From contig OX335642.1 of NCBI GenBank assembly GCA_946894095.1, positions 28,593,021 through 28,657,020 of the forward strand: a stretch of 64,000 nucleotides of DNA, in the 5' to 3' direction. A program made the position numbers and the translations under genes. Source of the stretch: Incurvaria masculella. Its lineage: Eukaryota > Arthropoda > Insecta > Lepidoptera > Incurvariidae. Of the stretch, positions 53,949 to 64,000 are shown in pieces; position 1 is the stretch's first letter; each line of letters opens with the position of its first letter. The notes under the pieces were generated by a model. That model saw nothing but the letters and a program-made list of their open reading frames with translations, did not search any database and had not been told where the DNA came from.

Positions 53949-55259
53949 TCTATACTATTACATAAAGAGGAAAGGTTTGATTGTTTGTGTATTTGAACCG
54001 AATAGGCTCCGAAACTACTGAACGGATTTTAAAAATTATTTCACCGTTGGAGAGCTACAGTCTACCCGAGGGACATAGGCTATGTTTTATCTTAAAAAAA
54101 TTAGGGATCCTTACCAAAACTCCGATAACGTAACCCAAGGTGCAAAAAAATTACCAAGAATGTTCCTTACATCGCGTGCGCTGCGAAAACTGTTCACGAT
54201 AGAACAAAAAAAATGATTTAATACAATTTTATAGAACACATTATTATCTACAAAAAATGTCGCGACAACATACATCTAACTATTATAGTTATGTCACAAT
54301 AAGTGTGCATTTATTTTAAAATAAAAATTTAAATACCGCCGCTAGAAAAGGTTCTTTATTTGTACCTAGATATTAATCCTTATCAAAATAAATAAATTAT
54401 TATTTAAGACTGTTTCAATACCTTTATATTACTTTTTGAATTATTCGATTCGGACATTTCATTCGAAAGATATCATGAGTTTAAAAATTAGAAAAAACTC
54501 CGCTCGGCCAACAATGCGTTTTAGAGTTTGTAGGCGTCACTCAGAGGTACGGGAGGGGAGTCAGTCGGCCCCCTACGCAGCAGCGGTGTGCGGAATTTAG
54601 GAAATTGTCGCTTGATAATATTTTGTCGCTTAATGATAATTAGTTTAGTAGGTAACTACGCATTCAAAAAGTTCTTTTCAGAACTAGACCCACTAATATA
54701 TGTTGTACATTTAGGTATCCTAATAAATAAGTGACTTAAATAGTTTATATGATTTTCGATTAAATACTTTTTAGTTGTAGGTTACATTAGTAGTTGTAGG
54801 TAGCTAATAACAGTTAAACATGTTTGAAAAATGTTACGGCTTTTCACGCGGCAGGAAGATACATTCTCCAAAGACATTCTCAAAAGCCGTAACATTTTTC
54901 AAACATGTCTAACGACCGCGGTAATCTCAAAAGTAATTATTTAGTGAAAAAGAAAACAACATCAAATAGTGTTTACTCCCTGGCTTTAACTCAACTTATT
55001 ATTTAATGGCTTTTGTTTTGTGGTTATGACCTTTTTACAATAATTAATAGTTTGAAAAATACATAAAAGTAAAAAATACAAAAAAATAAAAAAAATATAT
55101 ATACACAAAATTTGTTATTTTTATTTCAAATATTTCAATGTAGATATATGCTCTTTTTTTAGGAACTCTACGTAAGAAGGGTTTATTTGTGTATCATTGT
55201 GTCAAAATAATATTTTTTAAATTATATTATGCCCGTGCAAAGCCGGGACGGGCTGCTAG
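53949..55259 (+). mobile_element. Non-autonomous Helitron, 1.3 kb
   Basis: Starts TCTATACTATTACATAAAGA after A at 53948, followed by AATAGGCTCCGAAACTACTG, a common moth/butterfly Helitron 5' end. Ends GCCCGTGCAAAGCCGGGACG, GGCTGCTAG, then T. The last ~110 bp (AAGGGTTTATTTGTG...ATTATGCCCGTG) match the 3' end of 11696-12502, whose 5' end is different. It contains the foldback 54805-54940 and no Rep/helicase frame. Two adjacent partial elements cannot be excluded. Confidence 0.65.
54805..54940. mobile_element. Second copy of the 40.3-kb foldback family
   Basis: TTAAACATGTTTGAAAAATG then TTACGGCTTTT at the left pairs with AAAAGCCGTAACATTTTTCA then AACATGTCTAA at the right (~31-bp stem). The tail ACGACCGCGGTAATCTCAAA is shared with 40271-40474. 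The middle, with the extra hairpins, is deleted. Confidence 0.75.
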
Positions 55260-55424
55260 TGTTTCAATAAAACACAAATAAATTTTGTTCAATAAAACCT
55301 TCACAATAGTCTCATTGTAACTTTACACAATGATTCCAACGTTGCTCCAATGATTTGAAGCACCCTTGGTAATTTCCGAAGTTAACTCGTTCAGCACCAC
55401 GCGGTTACAGATTCCTTGACCATA

Positions 55425-55620
55425 CTTGTAGCCTAGTGGCGCGTGGACTTGCCTAACATACCAGAAGTCTGGGTTCAAATCCTCACCCTGTTCATGTACC
55501 ACTTTCTTTCTCTTTCGGAGTTGGATACATTTCGTTATGAATGCGAGGTGCTACATGGTTTGGAATCCATGTAAAATGTCCCCTTCCCCTACTAGGTGGT
55601 AGGGCTTAAGCCCGCCCGGA
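55425..55620 (+). mobile_element. tRNA-headed SINE, 3'-truncated
   Basis: A box TAGCCTAGTGG and B box GGTTCAAATCC are intact. The linker CTTTCTTTCTCTTTCGGAGT and the body follow to CTAGGTGGTAGGGCTTAAGC, where the copy stops. Confidence 0.85.
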
Positions 55621-55635
55621 ATAAACAAGAATAGT

Positions 55636-55716
55636 AAGTAAGGATAGGCAACTACAGTTTAACGTGGAATCTAAACCGCGGCCAGCTTCAACGGAGGGAA
55701 ATTATCACGATCCAAA
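55636..55716 (-). mobile_element. 5S-headed SINE junction fragment
   Basis: AGTAAGTAAGGATAGGCAAC, AACGTGGAATCTAAACCGCG and GCCAGCTTCAACGG match the body/head junction of the 5S-headed copies in reverse. The 5S blocks themselves are cut off. Confidence 0.6.
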
Positions 55717-55717
55717 A

Positions 55718-55741
55718 GTCCGACTCGCACTTGGCCGGTTT
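55718..55741 (-). mobile_element. End fragment of the GGCCAAGTGCGAGTCGG repeat
   Basis: GTCCGACTCGCACTTGGCCG then GTTT, the reverse complement of the element's first bases only. Confidence 0.6.
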
Positions 55742-55974
55742 GTTTATTTTCATTAAGGTCATACGCTTGCATTATATAAGTTAGACTTCTTGACCATCAT
55801 TCATTCCATGCATTTATTCCGATAATTTTGTTTCGCTTCGGCGTACGTTTCAAATAATGAGTGCAAGAAATAACCACACATGACAGAAAACATAATTATT
55901 TCGAAATTATTACAATCAGCCTAAAAAAATATTTGAAAAAAGCGAAGCAGAACAGAGCCACGCGCCCGACTGCA

Positions 55975-56325
55975 CGGCCATTTTGAAACGTTCGAAATTC
56001 GAAATCCACGTTCGGCGGGACTCTCGAATGCGGACGTTCGATTCGGATGTTTACGGAGGCGTGTCGGACGATTTCGGTTTTGGCGTTAGCCCCTTTTGGT
56101 TTCGAAATTACGCGGGTCCAAAAAGTAAATCGCATGCGCGTAATTGGTCGCATACGTTCGCGTGTTGCATTCGTCGCCCGGGGGTCCAAATATTAAGAGT
56201 TTGACCCCTCGCGGAGCTATTACGTCGAATCTTTCACGATACTGTTCCGTCATTTTTCTGGTGCGGTTAGGCCCGTCGATAATTTGGACGAGTTTTTGGG
56301 TAGTCGCTTCCGACGTGGCCAACTA
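55975..56325. other. CpG-dense block
   Basis: TTCGAAATTCG-rich sequence with many CpGs, open on both strands (78 codons on minus at 56086-56322; 73 on plus at 55983-56204). It could be a promoter/untranslated exon or a young element; no domain recognised. Confidence 0.3.
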
Positions 56326-57559
56326 ATTTACACAAATTATTTGATTTTCGGCATTTGTTTTTATGTGCGGAATTATTCCGGAATGAATTTCGCTGAAATA
56401 CACACACTAATTTATCTTTTAACCGCAATCATACTTTAACACCCATACCTTACCCATATCTTTGACCTTTTGTCCATGGTTTTGATGTGTATATTAATTT
56501 GAGAATGAATCCTGTCCTTCAAACATTGTGTGAAGAAGCACCTGGCCGGCTGCTTTTTTGAGGTGATCCCAAAAGTTAGGCCCGTTATTATCAGAAAATA
56601 GCTATCCCCGTGCGAATTTGGTTTTGACCACTGTTCCATTTTGCTCGATATTTGGTAATTATTTTTCTGTGTCTGTACGTTTCTTTTAATGGCTATTTAA
56701 AAATAAACTTAAGTCATAGTTGATAGCGTTCAAGGCTACAAAATATGCTTTTCTTGAAGTATACGTTTACAATGTATCCGGTCCGAATATAATGGTGAAT
56801 TATAATAAAAATCTTCTAAAGAACAACGGTTCTTCATAAGCTAAAGCTGTATGTCACCCAGCTAGGATGACGGGTATTTTTAAATAATAATTTCCTTCAC
56901 GAACAAACCGTCCTATCCCCGAAAAGCCGGGATGTTATCAATTAATTGGCACCCACTTCACCCCGAAGAACTTGCCGAGCGCCCGTTCACCCTCCGCAGG
57001 CTTACCCTCAAACGCGTGCGAACACTTATAAGCCCAGTAACATAGCTTGCATACCTTCCACTTGATTACAGGGACGTATGTTAAAAATAAGGATCGAACG
57101 AAAAGCGCCTTTCTCGCGCGAGAATACGGTCCGATTTCGAATGGTTCCGGAGTGGTGGTTGAGCGGTTCTGGAGGTCGGAGGTCGGATCAGGGGTTGATC
57201 GCTTGGATAGGCCCTCGCTTCCGTACACAGCAAGGGCGGATCCGATGTGACGTCTGACCTAGTCGTGTCTGGGTGGATGAGGGGCTGTTGAGCGGAAGCC
57301 AAATTGATTACGTTTTGATGAAGGAATAGAAGTTTGGAGAAGATGATGCTTTCGAGTTAAATTTATCCTTTTTTATACTCGACTGGAAACAAAAGAGTAT
57401 TTGTGAATAAACGTTAGGGAAAAACTCATAAAGACATTATTTATAGTACATTTTATGAAATAAGGAGATTTGGTATTTAGTTTGTTTTAAAGATAACGAT
57501 TTAATGTTTTAAAATTAAATTAAGATTGAACATCGTTATTTAATATTTTTTATTTCATT
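56326..57559. other. Unassigned region with a possible exon on the minus strand
   Basis: The minus frame 56938-57228 reads ...VPVIKWKVCKLCYWAYKCSH then AFEGKPAEGERALGKFFGVK. It has a better-than-random look but no recognised domain, and GGTAAG inside it could be a splice donor. Not called as a gene. Confidence 0.3.
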
Positions 57560-57715
57560 AGACATGGATAGTTAATACCATGTCATGATATTATCCTAAC
57601 ACACAACATGGTAAAACAAGGTCCTGGGCTGGCACCTAGCTCCCATGTGACGCGTTGGGCTTATATAATGGGAGATAGTGCGGTATTAGCCATCTAAGTC
57701 CAGTTATTTAAAAAA
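57560..57715. mobile_element. Tail-to-tail pair of SINE 3' ends
   Basis: 57560-57612 is a minus-strand 3' end (AGACATGGATAGTTAATACC, TATCCTAACACACAACATGG). 57618-57715 is a plus-strand 3' end (AAGGTCCTGGGCTGGCACCT, TAGCTCCCATGTGACGCG, GGTATTAGCCATCTAAGTCC, A-tail). Together they form an imperfect palindrome. Confidence 0.7.
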
Positions 57716-58515
57716 AACAAGCTCCCACAAGAAAATAATGTTCGACAGTGCCGTGTTACAAAACATGTTTGTCAGGCCAAATAACAAATACGTCGCTAAA
57801 CACCTTCAGACTTCCTTTTACTGTGAAGACAAAGATGGCATGTTTACTTAAATGTCATTAAATGTAATATAACATCGAGTGATGTTAGCACGAATTAGGC
57901 TAATTCGTCGATAAATCTAACTTTCCATTCGGACCAGGCTAAAAGCTTCCCTTACAAACTGTTTAACCATCCAATAAAACAGTCCGATGACCGGATGGTG
58001 ATATAATCACTGGACATGCGTGATCCCGGCAGATAAGGGTGGGATTACACGGGACGTGTGACGTAAGGGCTCACGCCACCGACGTCAGGGGACGGCAGTG
58101 GAGCGGAAAGATTACGCAGAACGGCGGCAGCTCTTCTCACGATGTCATATGGAATTATGTTGAGTTACAAGCAGATTGTGTAATATATGTTTGGCAAATC
58201 AACGCAGATATCTGGGCTGTGACACATAATCCCTTTTTCCCTGGAAGGGTAGGTTATTACGGTACCAATTAACATTTGTTTATGTTTTTAGGGTCCCGTC
58301 GCTAAAAGCAAAAAAAGGGACCTTTAGGTCTGGCTCTGGTGTCACATGCTGAAAGGTTGTTAGAAAGCTGTAATAAAATTACCAAAATACGTACGTACGT
58401 AGTAGTTCATTAACAAATTCATTTGGTTAAAATGTCAAACTTTTTGAGAGAAGCTAGATTTCTGAAGCCAGCAGTGACTGGACCCTCGGCACGTGAACAC
58501 ATTCACCCTTGACAG
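57716..58515. other. Unassigned stretch
   Basis: GC-richer at 58030-58130 (GTGACGTAAGGGCTCACGCC); no frame or repeat recognised. Confidence 0.35.
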
Positions 58516-58697
58516 TTTTTTTTATGTAACTGGACATGTATAGGTAATACCAAACCGACCGTCACGATACTAGCCCAAGACACCACATGGGGACTAGGTG
58601 CCATGATAGGACCTTTCTTGTATTGCTCGGCTATATTAAACTGGATAGAAAACACATTTTTTATTGCCTTTAATTGTGTCTTTAATTCAATGCCCGG
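58516..58697 (-). mobile_element. SINE 3' half
   Basis: TTTTTTTTATGTAACTGGAC, CACCACATGGGGACTAGGTG, CCATGATAGGACCTTTCTTG, TATTGCTCGGCTATATTAAA, with the 5' half missing. Resembles the 5S-headed subfamily in its CCACATGGGGA motif. Confidence 0.75.
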
Positions 58698-58789
58698 ATC
58701 TAGTGTCAAGATCGTTCCACTGCGTTTATTCTCGTGCATTTCTTAAGAGTTGACCAAGGCATTTTTAAAACTATGTAGCCTGATTGGTG

Positions 58790-58868
58790 AACCATCCAGA
58801 TTGGTACCATTGGAATTGAATGAACGATAGTCAAACGCGGCGATAAAAAAATACATCCAGTTAAATGC
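58790..58868 (+). mobile_element. SINE body scrap
   Basis: GATTGGTACCATTGGAATTG, AATGAACGATAGTCAAA and ACATCCAGTTAAATGCCG in plus orientation. Confidence 0.55.
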
Positions 58869-60184
58869 CGTTCTTAGTGTTAAAATGATTTTAAAACTAT
58901 GTTTCTAAAGCGTACTGATTACTGCCCAGTTCAATAAGTTTATAAGGACATGGCAAAAACGGCTTTGAAAAATGGTAAGGTAAAAAAAAGCAGAAAGTAT
59001 TAGCCGAAGGGAAACTGACTAATAAACAACGGGGAAACACCATTTGCCTCAAATGGCTGTCCATACATCAGATTGTGAGAAATGAGCTATATTAGGATAA
59101 ACGGACCACTAGCGAAAATGAGTTATGTCTTCATTTAATTTTACCAAGATAATGAGCGACGTACGCGGAGAGGCGTGGAGTTATTATTTATTCGCTCGAG
59201 TTTGGGTAAAATTTACATTGGCCTGTGGTAGGTGAAATAAAACTTCTTGAGAAAACCCAACCCACTGTGGTGTTACGCTCAAGACCGGATTATCCATAAG
59301 GCAATGTAGGCAACCTAGGGGCCCCGCACACCGAGAAAAAAAATTTCCATCGAGTGAACATTTTATTTGAAGATTCTTATCGGATAGGGATTCCAAGTTA
59401 GAGGCATTTCTATTTATAAAGAATCGACCCTGACGCAAGAACACATACATAAAAAAAAAATCTTCAGAAAGAAACGCTCTGATTCGAGCAGCAGCCTAAC
59501 TTTCGAGGACAGTGAGGATATTAACTCCGGTAGACTGGAGATTGACTGGAAGAAATCATTTTTAGTGATGTGTCGGCCTTTGTGAAGTTCCTTATGTTAG
59601 ATTTAATTATTATGCGTTTGATTTCGGTCCTAATTCCGCCACCTGCTCTTTAACCCACTGTGGTTTCTCCTGTTGTTCTTACGTCCGATTATTTTCTTTA
59701 TTATAATAATGCGCCTTTGCTTTAAGGCCAATCACATACCTATCATCTTCGTTGAAAAAGCGACATACTTTCTCAGCACGTCAAGGCATACATAATTTTC
59801 TTGGACGATTGAATCACCTTGAAGTTTAATGTAGCTTGTTCAAAATTAGTCAAACGAGGAATAACACCCCGGGCCATGCGACCAAATTGTGTTTTAATAA
59901 ATTGCGACTTGGGTGTTTTGGCGCAAGCGCCTACCTCGCGGTGATGCAGATAGCCAATGATTATGGGCCTGACATAATGTTTATCAATACTTTGTTGATG
60001 GATGCATTGCGGTCGCTTTACGTCGAGTATGATCAATATAAAATGATTAAGTACGTCAACCACCATTAAATAAGGCGCGTAATAAAGTTACGTAGTCCTG
60101 GACAAGACACAATTATTAATTTAAGGTTTATCTCAATTTAAGTAAAATGCTTTTGATGTTGGTTAGATTTTGAAAAAAATCCAA
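58869..60184. other. Unassigned region
   Basis: Overlapping frames on both strands at 59773-60069 (97 and 77 codons) have no recognised domain. A TGGAAGAAATCATTTTTAGTG patch near 59548 resembles a LINE 3' UTR. Confidence 0.35.
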
Positions 60185-60280
60185 AAATATATGGATTGTA
60201 TATTTGTCCGGATTCGAAGCTGCGACCTCTGGCTTACTTGTCCACTGCTCGCTGGCTCAGCTATTCAGACAATTCGTATT
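60185..60280 (-). mobile_element. tRNA-like head of an unrelated SINE
   Basis: Minus strand: TAGCTGAGCCAGCGAGCAGT (A-box region), GTAAGCCAGAGGTCGCAG and TTCGAATCC (B box). The arrangement mimics a tRNA, but no acceptor stem pairs, so this is a tRNA-derived repeat rather than a tRNA gene. Confidence 0.5.
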
Positions 60281-62164
60281 ATAAATTGCCAACGATTTCT
60301 CGGTTATATTGGAATCGATATATTGCATAATGTCACTATTAGATGGCGCTGATTGAGCGTTACAATCCTACGCGCGTACGTACGGCATTTTGGCTGCAAT
60401 TATTGAGACATCGACCTAATTTCTGTCGTGGAGATTTCCATACAAAAAACCATCCAAATTTACAGCTATTCTGGTGGATTTTTCTAAATTTTTCTTACGT
60501 AATAACCTGGTACTGACAATAACGAACACAACAGAAAAAGAATTATCCAATTTGGTGCAGTCAAAGTTCAATCCAATTTCAACGCGTAGCAAGTTTGAGT
60601 GAAGATACTCGTACATAAAATGGTTGCAACCGAATGTGTGAAAAAAAAAATTTTAGGTCTTGAGGTATGCCCAGCTAAACATAAAAAATATTCAAATGTT
60701 TAACAAATTCAGGGAGAAATTAAAAATATTATTTTCAGTACAACGATGTGCCATATTACCCGTAGCCCACGGCAATCAAAGCAATTTGTTGGAAAAAAAC
60801 ATGGCGAATCGGAGTGCGCCCTAGGGAGAACTAAAAAAAGATTAAATAATGTTAAGATTAGTATGCAGGTTCAGGACCGTGGTTAATTAACTCGCCTCGT
60901 GAACAAGCCAGTGGCTTCTTAACATTGTAATAGGTAAATTACAGTTCGATGGGGTTTGACACGTTAGTACCATAGATAGTTGGTACGGTGCGAAATCCTA
61001 AAATACGGTGTCTATTCACCCGGAGAGTTCATTTACCATGATGAATCCCCAGGAAAGGTTAGGTTACCTACAAACATGCTTGTTCGTAACAGAGCTTTCA
61101 CTTCAAAGACTGTTCACAAATGACACACAGCCTTGGATTGTGTGTACATAGTATATGATAGTATGTATGTTGGTGTGCGTCCCCACGTGCCAGGCGCGGC
61201 GCCACAGCCCGGCGTTTTGTCGTCATTACCGGACGATCTTGGATGTAAGAATAGTATAAAAGTCCCTGCCACTGGTCCCCCTGCTGATTCATTGTTCTTC
61301 TATGCACCAACACCCAAAGCTTCGCGACATTATAATCTCGAGAAGACATTATACAAATTATGCGTATCAAATCACATATAGATCACATATCAAGTAAAGA
61401 TAACAGTCGTTTTAAAATGATTAGCAAACTACGTTAGCATGTGTGTGGCCCAATTTTTTTATGCTTACGGGCCCGCATTAACGTTGGGGTTGGATGAATT
61501 CAGGTCTAGAAAGGAAAACAACCAATAACATCGAGGGATACCAATAATTTACTAAAATATTAAAAACAAGGAAACAAATAAGACATTAGAAATCATTCGC
61601 TTGTGAACATTACTTTTAAATGACTTAAAACTAAGGTAACCCGTGATAAAACAATGATAGATCATTCCATATTGCAAACACATCCCTATTTTTGAAAGCA
61701 GATTAAACATAATAAAAACATAAACTAAATTCGGAACCCTGAATTATAGATGACCAACAAGACAATCAGTGAAAATGTCCATCTGTTCTATTTCCCAGAT
61801 CTAGTTCTTTGAAGTGAAACAGTTCACAATAAATTAAACTAGTTTCTTAGTAAAATGGTTCACCGAGCGATAGTGTTAGTTTTAATATTGTAATCTTTGG
61901 TTTGGAGTTGACGTGTGATACAATTGTGCGTTTTTAAGATTGTTAGTAATTATTTAAATTAAATAAAGGGATAGTTGCAATTTTTTTTTTATTTAACCCC
62001 ACCTACGTATCAATGCTGTTCACAGCATATCATCACCCTAAGTGCATCCGTGATAGGGATATTTCTACTGCTAATTCGTATGGTCAAATCATGGGTTCAT
62101 TGAGATATTTCCGCGATATATTTTTAACAATTTCATGTTGTAGTGTTTTCTTTTATTTAATATA
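60281..62164. other. Unassigned region
   Basis: A TATAAAA box at 61255-61261 with an initiator-like TTCATT about 32 bp downstream sits in a GC-richer patch (61170-61300). Promoter function is speculative because no exon follows. Remainder AT-rich. Confidence 0.3.
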
Positions 62165-62172
62165 CTTGTGCT

Positions 62173-62425
62173 CAAGGGCGTCGCCAGCCGATGGCGCAGG
62201 GGGGGGGGGGGCAAGTTGACTTTACCTACTACAATTCATACTTATCTCATTCTCATTGGTGAATTCATTCGAGTTTCGACGCACGGGAATGATTGTTCAA
62301 GGCTTGAACTTCAAGCAAATCAACTTAAAGACTTAGGACTTTGGTTGCATTATATTTGGCAACTTTTTTAGAATCTCTAGGGGGGGGCAGCTGCCCCTCC
62401 CTGCCCCCCCTTGGCGACGCCCTTG
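62173..62425. mobile_element. hAT-like MITE with 8-bp target duplication
   Basis: Perfect 14-bp inverted termini CAAGGGCGTCGCCA at both ends. CTTGTGCT is duplicated at 62165-62172 and 62426-62433. An 8-bp duplication is the hAT hallmark. G-runs lie just inside the left end (62199-62211) and around 62380. The 253-bp interior is non-coding. Confidence 0.9.
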
Positions 62426-62433
62426 CTTGTGCT

Positions 62434-63146
62434 CACTTAATTATTTTATGCCAACAGGTATTGAACTAATTGCTTATGTACTCCAACAGCTAGAACGGCA
62501 CATACGCGAAAATAGGAGAAGTGGCATACCTCCTAGTAAGTGCGCTAGGTGGCACATCTCCTTTTTTTTTATTTGAATCGATTCCGAACAATAGCATCAA
62601 CGATGAAAATAAATTAAATCATTTTTCCAAAATCCTCTCTATTTTCCTGATGCTGCGAATTAGTTTACGAGACTGCATTGCCCGTATTACGTCAAACTTT
62701 AAACGCAAGCAGATCCATCACGAAGCAAAATCACTTGCAATCATTTCAAAATTACGACAAAATTCAGTCTTTATTGCTGCGTTTCCTCTTAATTCCCCCA
62801 ATCCTCGAAGTTTTAATGCTAGCTTATCTTCGGGTGTGCCAAAGTCAAGCGGAAGCGCTCATCCGTTTTCGTCCTTTCGTCCCGATTCGCAATTGTTTTA
62901 GTGTATTAGAGATGACGTAATTGGGCCGGTAATGAAGGCTTAGGGTAACAAATGGTATAGTATTTTTGGATTTTTACTACCTTGCCCGATTTGATTGTAA
63001 TGTCGTCTTCTTTGTTTTAAGCTTCCAGATTTTATGAAATGGTCGCACTGGAAAGTTTCCCCAGAACCTCCAGAGAAAAAGCTTACCCGTAAGGGTAGGC
63101 AGAGATGGTAGAGCACCATAGGGTACATTGTATATGTTTTGTATTG
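62434..63146. other. Unassigned stretch
   Basis: The 126-codon frame at 62521-62901 (+) is open but starts at GTG and has no recognised motif. GGGTAGGCAGAGATGGTAGA at about 63093 repeats a motif near 42815. Confidence 0.35.
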
Positions 63147-63530
63147 TTTTTTTTTATGTGAATGGATATGGATGGCTAATACCACAAGTTCTGTCATGGT
63201 ATTAGCCCAACACACCACATGGGAACTAGGTGCCATGCCAGGACCTTCCTTATATTGCACGGCTACATTGAACTGGATGGAAAACACGGACAATTTTCAT
63301 TGCCGCTTCGGCCATCGTTCATCCAATGCGATGGTACCAACCCGGGCGGGATAAACCCTACCACCTAGTAAGTAAGGAAGGGGACCTACAGCTTAACGTG
63401 GAATCCGAACCACGGCCAGCCTCTCTCAACGGTCGAATGGTCACCCATCCAAGACCAGACCGGACCCAACGTTGCTTAACTTCGGAGAGCGATCGCCGAA
63501 GTGTCGCGCCACTGGGCTACTGAGGCTGAC
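63147..63530 (-). mobile_element. 5S-rRNA-headed SINE, full length
   Basis: 3' poly(T) at 63147-63155, the complete common body, and the 5S blocks reversed: GGTCACCCATCCAAG at 63439-63453 and GTTGCTTAACTTCGG at 63471-63485. The 5' end is GCCACTGGGCTACTGAGGCT reversed at 63530. Nearly the same as 8449-8800 and 10163-10549, so probably recently active. Confidence 0.9.
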
Positions 63531-64000
63531 AAAAAGGCTATATGTGATCAGCTTACTGTAGTAGTTTATGACAAAACGAATAGTATTAAAACCTAACGCG
63601 ATTCTTGTTGCCACTGGAGCAGTGCATCGCTTTAAGGTAAATGCTTACGGTGACGCTTGGTTCGGTTTATCTCTTTCCCTAAAATATGGTCGAGAGCGGC
63701 GATGGCTGGGCCCGGCGTGATGCTCGTGAACGGGTGCTGTTTGTGGGGACTGGCCTGCTCCAATAGGCAACATGTTAGTTGGCGGGGATAGTCTTTGCAA
63801 ATAAACTGATATTTGTCATGAACTTTTGCTTACGGCATGAATTGTTGACTTTCGTGAATTCATGTTCATTTAGTGTTTTACCAGTGTTTTTGAAAAAAAA
63901 TATGATAAACGCCTTTGTACATTTAGGCTAAGTGGATGTTTAAACAAAACAGCGAAGTTTATTGCTAGTTCTCCTTCGCTGTGCTGAACTGGCTAATGTT
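63531..64000. other. Unassigned stretch at window end
   Basis: No coding signal; moderately GC-rich at 63680-63760. Confidence 0.35.

Noticed and set aside
61255..61293. TATA-box promoter of a small gene
   Set aside because: TATAAAA and an initiator-like site are spaced well, but no exon or splice site with coding potential follows.
62521..62901. 126-codon plus-strand frame
   Set aside because: GTG start, no motif, and a second frame is open across the same segment.

Overview
The window looks like insect nuclear DNA, most likely from a moth or butterfly. It is AT-rich and gene-poor, and its many dispersed repeats resemble families common in Lepidoptera: Helitrons whose minus- or plus-strand start carries an AAAGTCGCTTTCTCTGTC-like tract and whose end is a GC hairpin followed by CTAG; a GGCCAAGTGCGAGTCGG...GGGTACGGAACCCTA repeat; and LINE fragments. 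No operons, CRISPR arrays or prokaryotic signals are visible. Family names rest on recognition by eye; no database was searched.

Only one convincing host gene is present. At 635-2011 (+) lies the main exon of a secreted, cysteine-free structural protein: a signal-peptide core, a dibasic site, a long Gly-rich block and about 27 P[YF]xV repeats (cuticle/extracellular-matrix, Vajk-like). Its first coding exon was not found. GC-rich blocks at 19.3, 24.8-25.2, 25.9-26.1 and 56.0-56.3 kb could be promoters or first exons of long-intron genes, but this is unproven.

The rest is a mobile-element landscape. The commonest repeat is one SINE body present in about 25 full or partial copies. Some copies carry a tRNA-like promoter head (9276, 29592, 17820, 48124, 55425) and others carry a 5S-rRNA-like head (8449-8800, 10163-10549, 63147-63530). 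Several copies are nested in one another. Other exactly bounded elements are a dead Tc1/mariner (16320-17360, TA target duplication), a hAT-like MITE (62173-62425, 8-bp duplication), a TTAA-flanked piggyBac-like MITE (23414-23955), three Helitrons (11696-12502, 39373-39700, 53949-55259), a 762-bp element with ~143-bp inverted termini (18305-19066), and a multi-hairpin foldback element with an 11-bp target duplication (40271-40474).

The LINE content is mostly 3' fragments. The exception is 44395-46487, where an intact L1-type ORF1 (45017-45826, 269 aa) is joined to the last few codons of ORF2 and a normal 3' end: an ORF1-only, HAL1-like arrangement. The strongest candidates for something not yet described are the 5S/tRNA head-swapped SINE system, this ORF1-only LINE, and the 40.3-kb foldback element with a second copy inside a Helitron at 54.8 kb.
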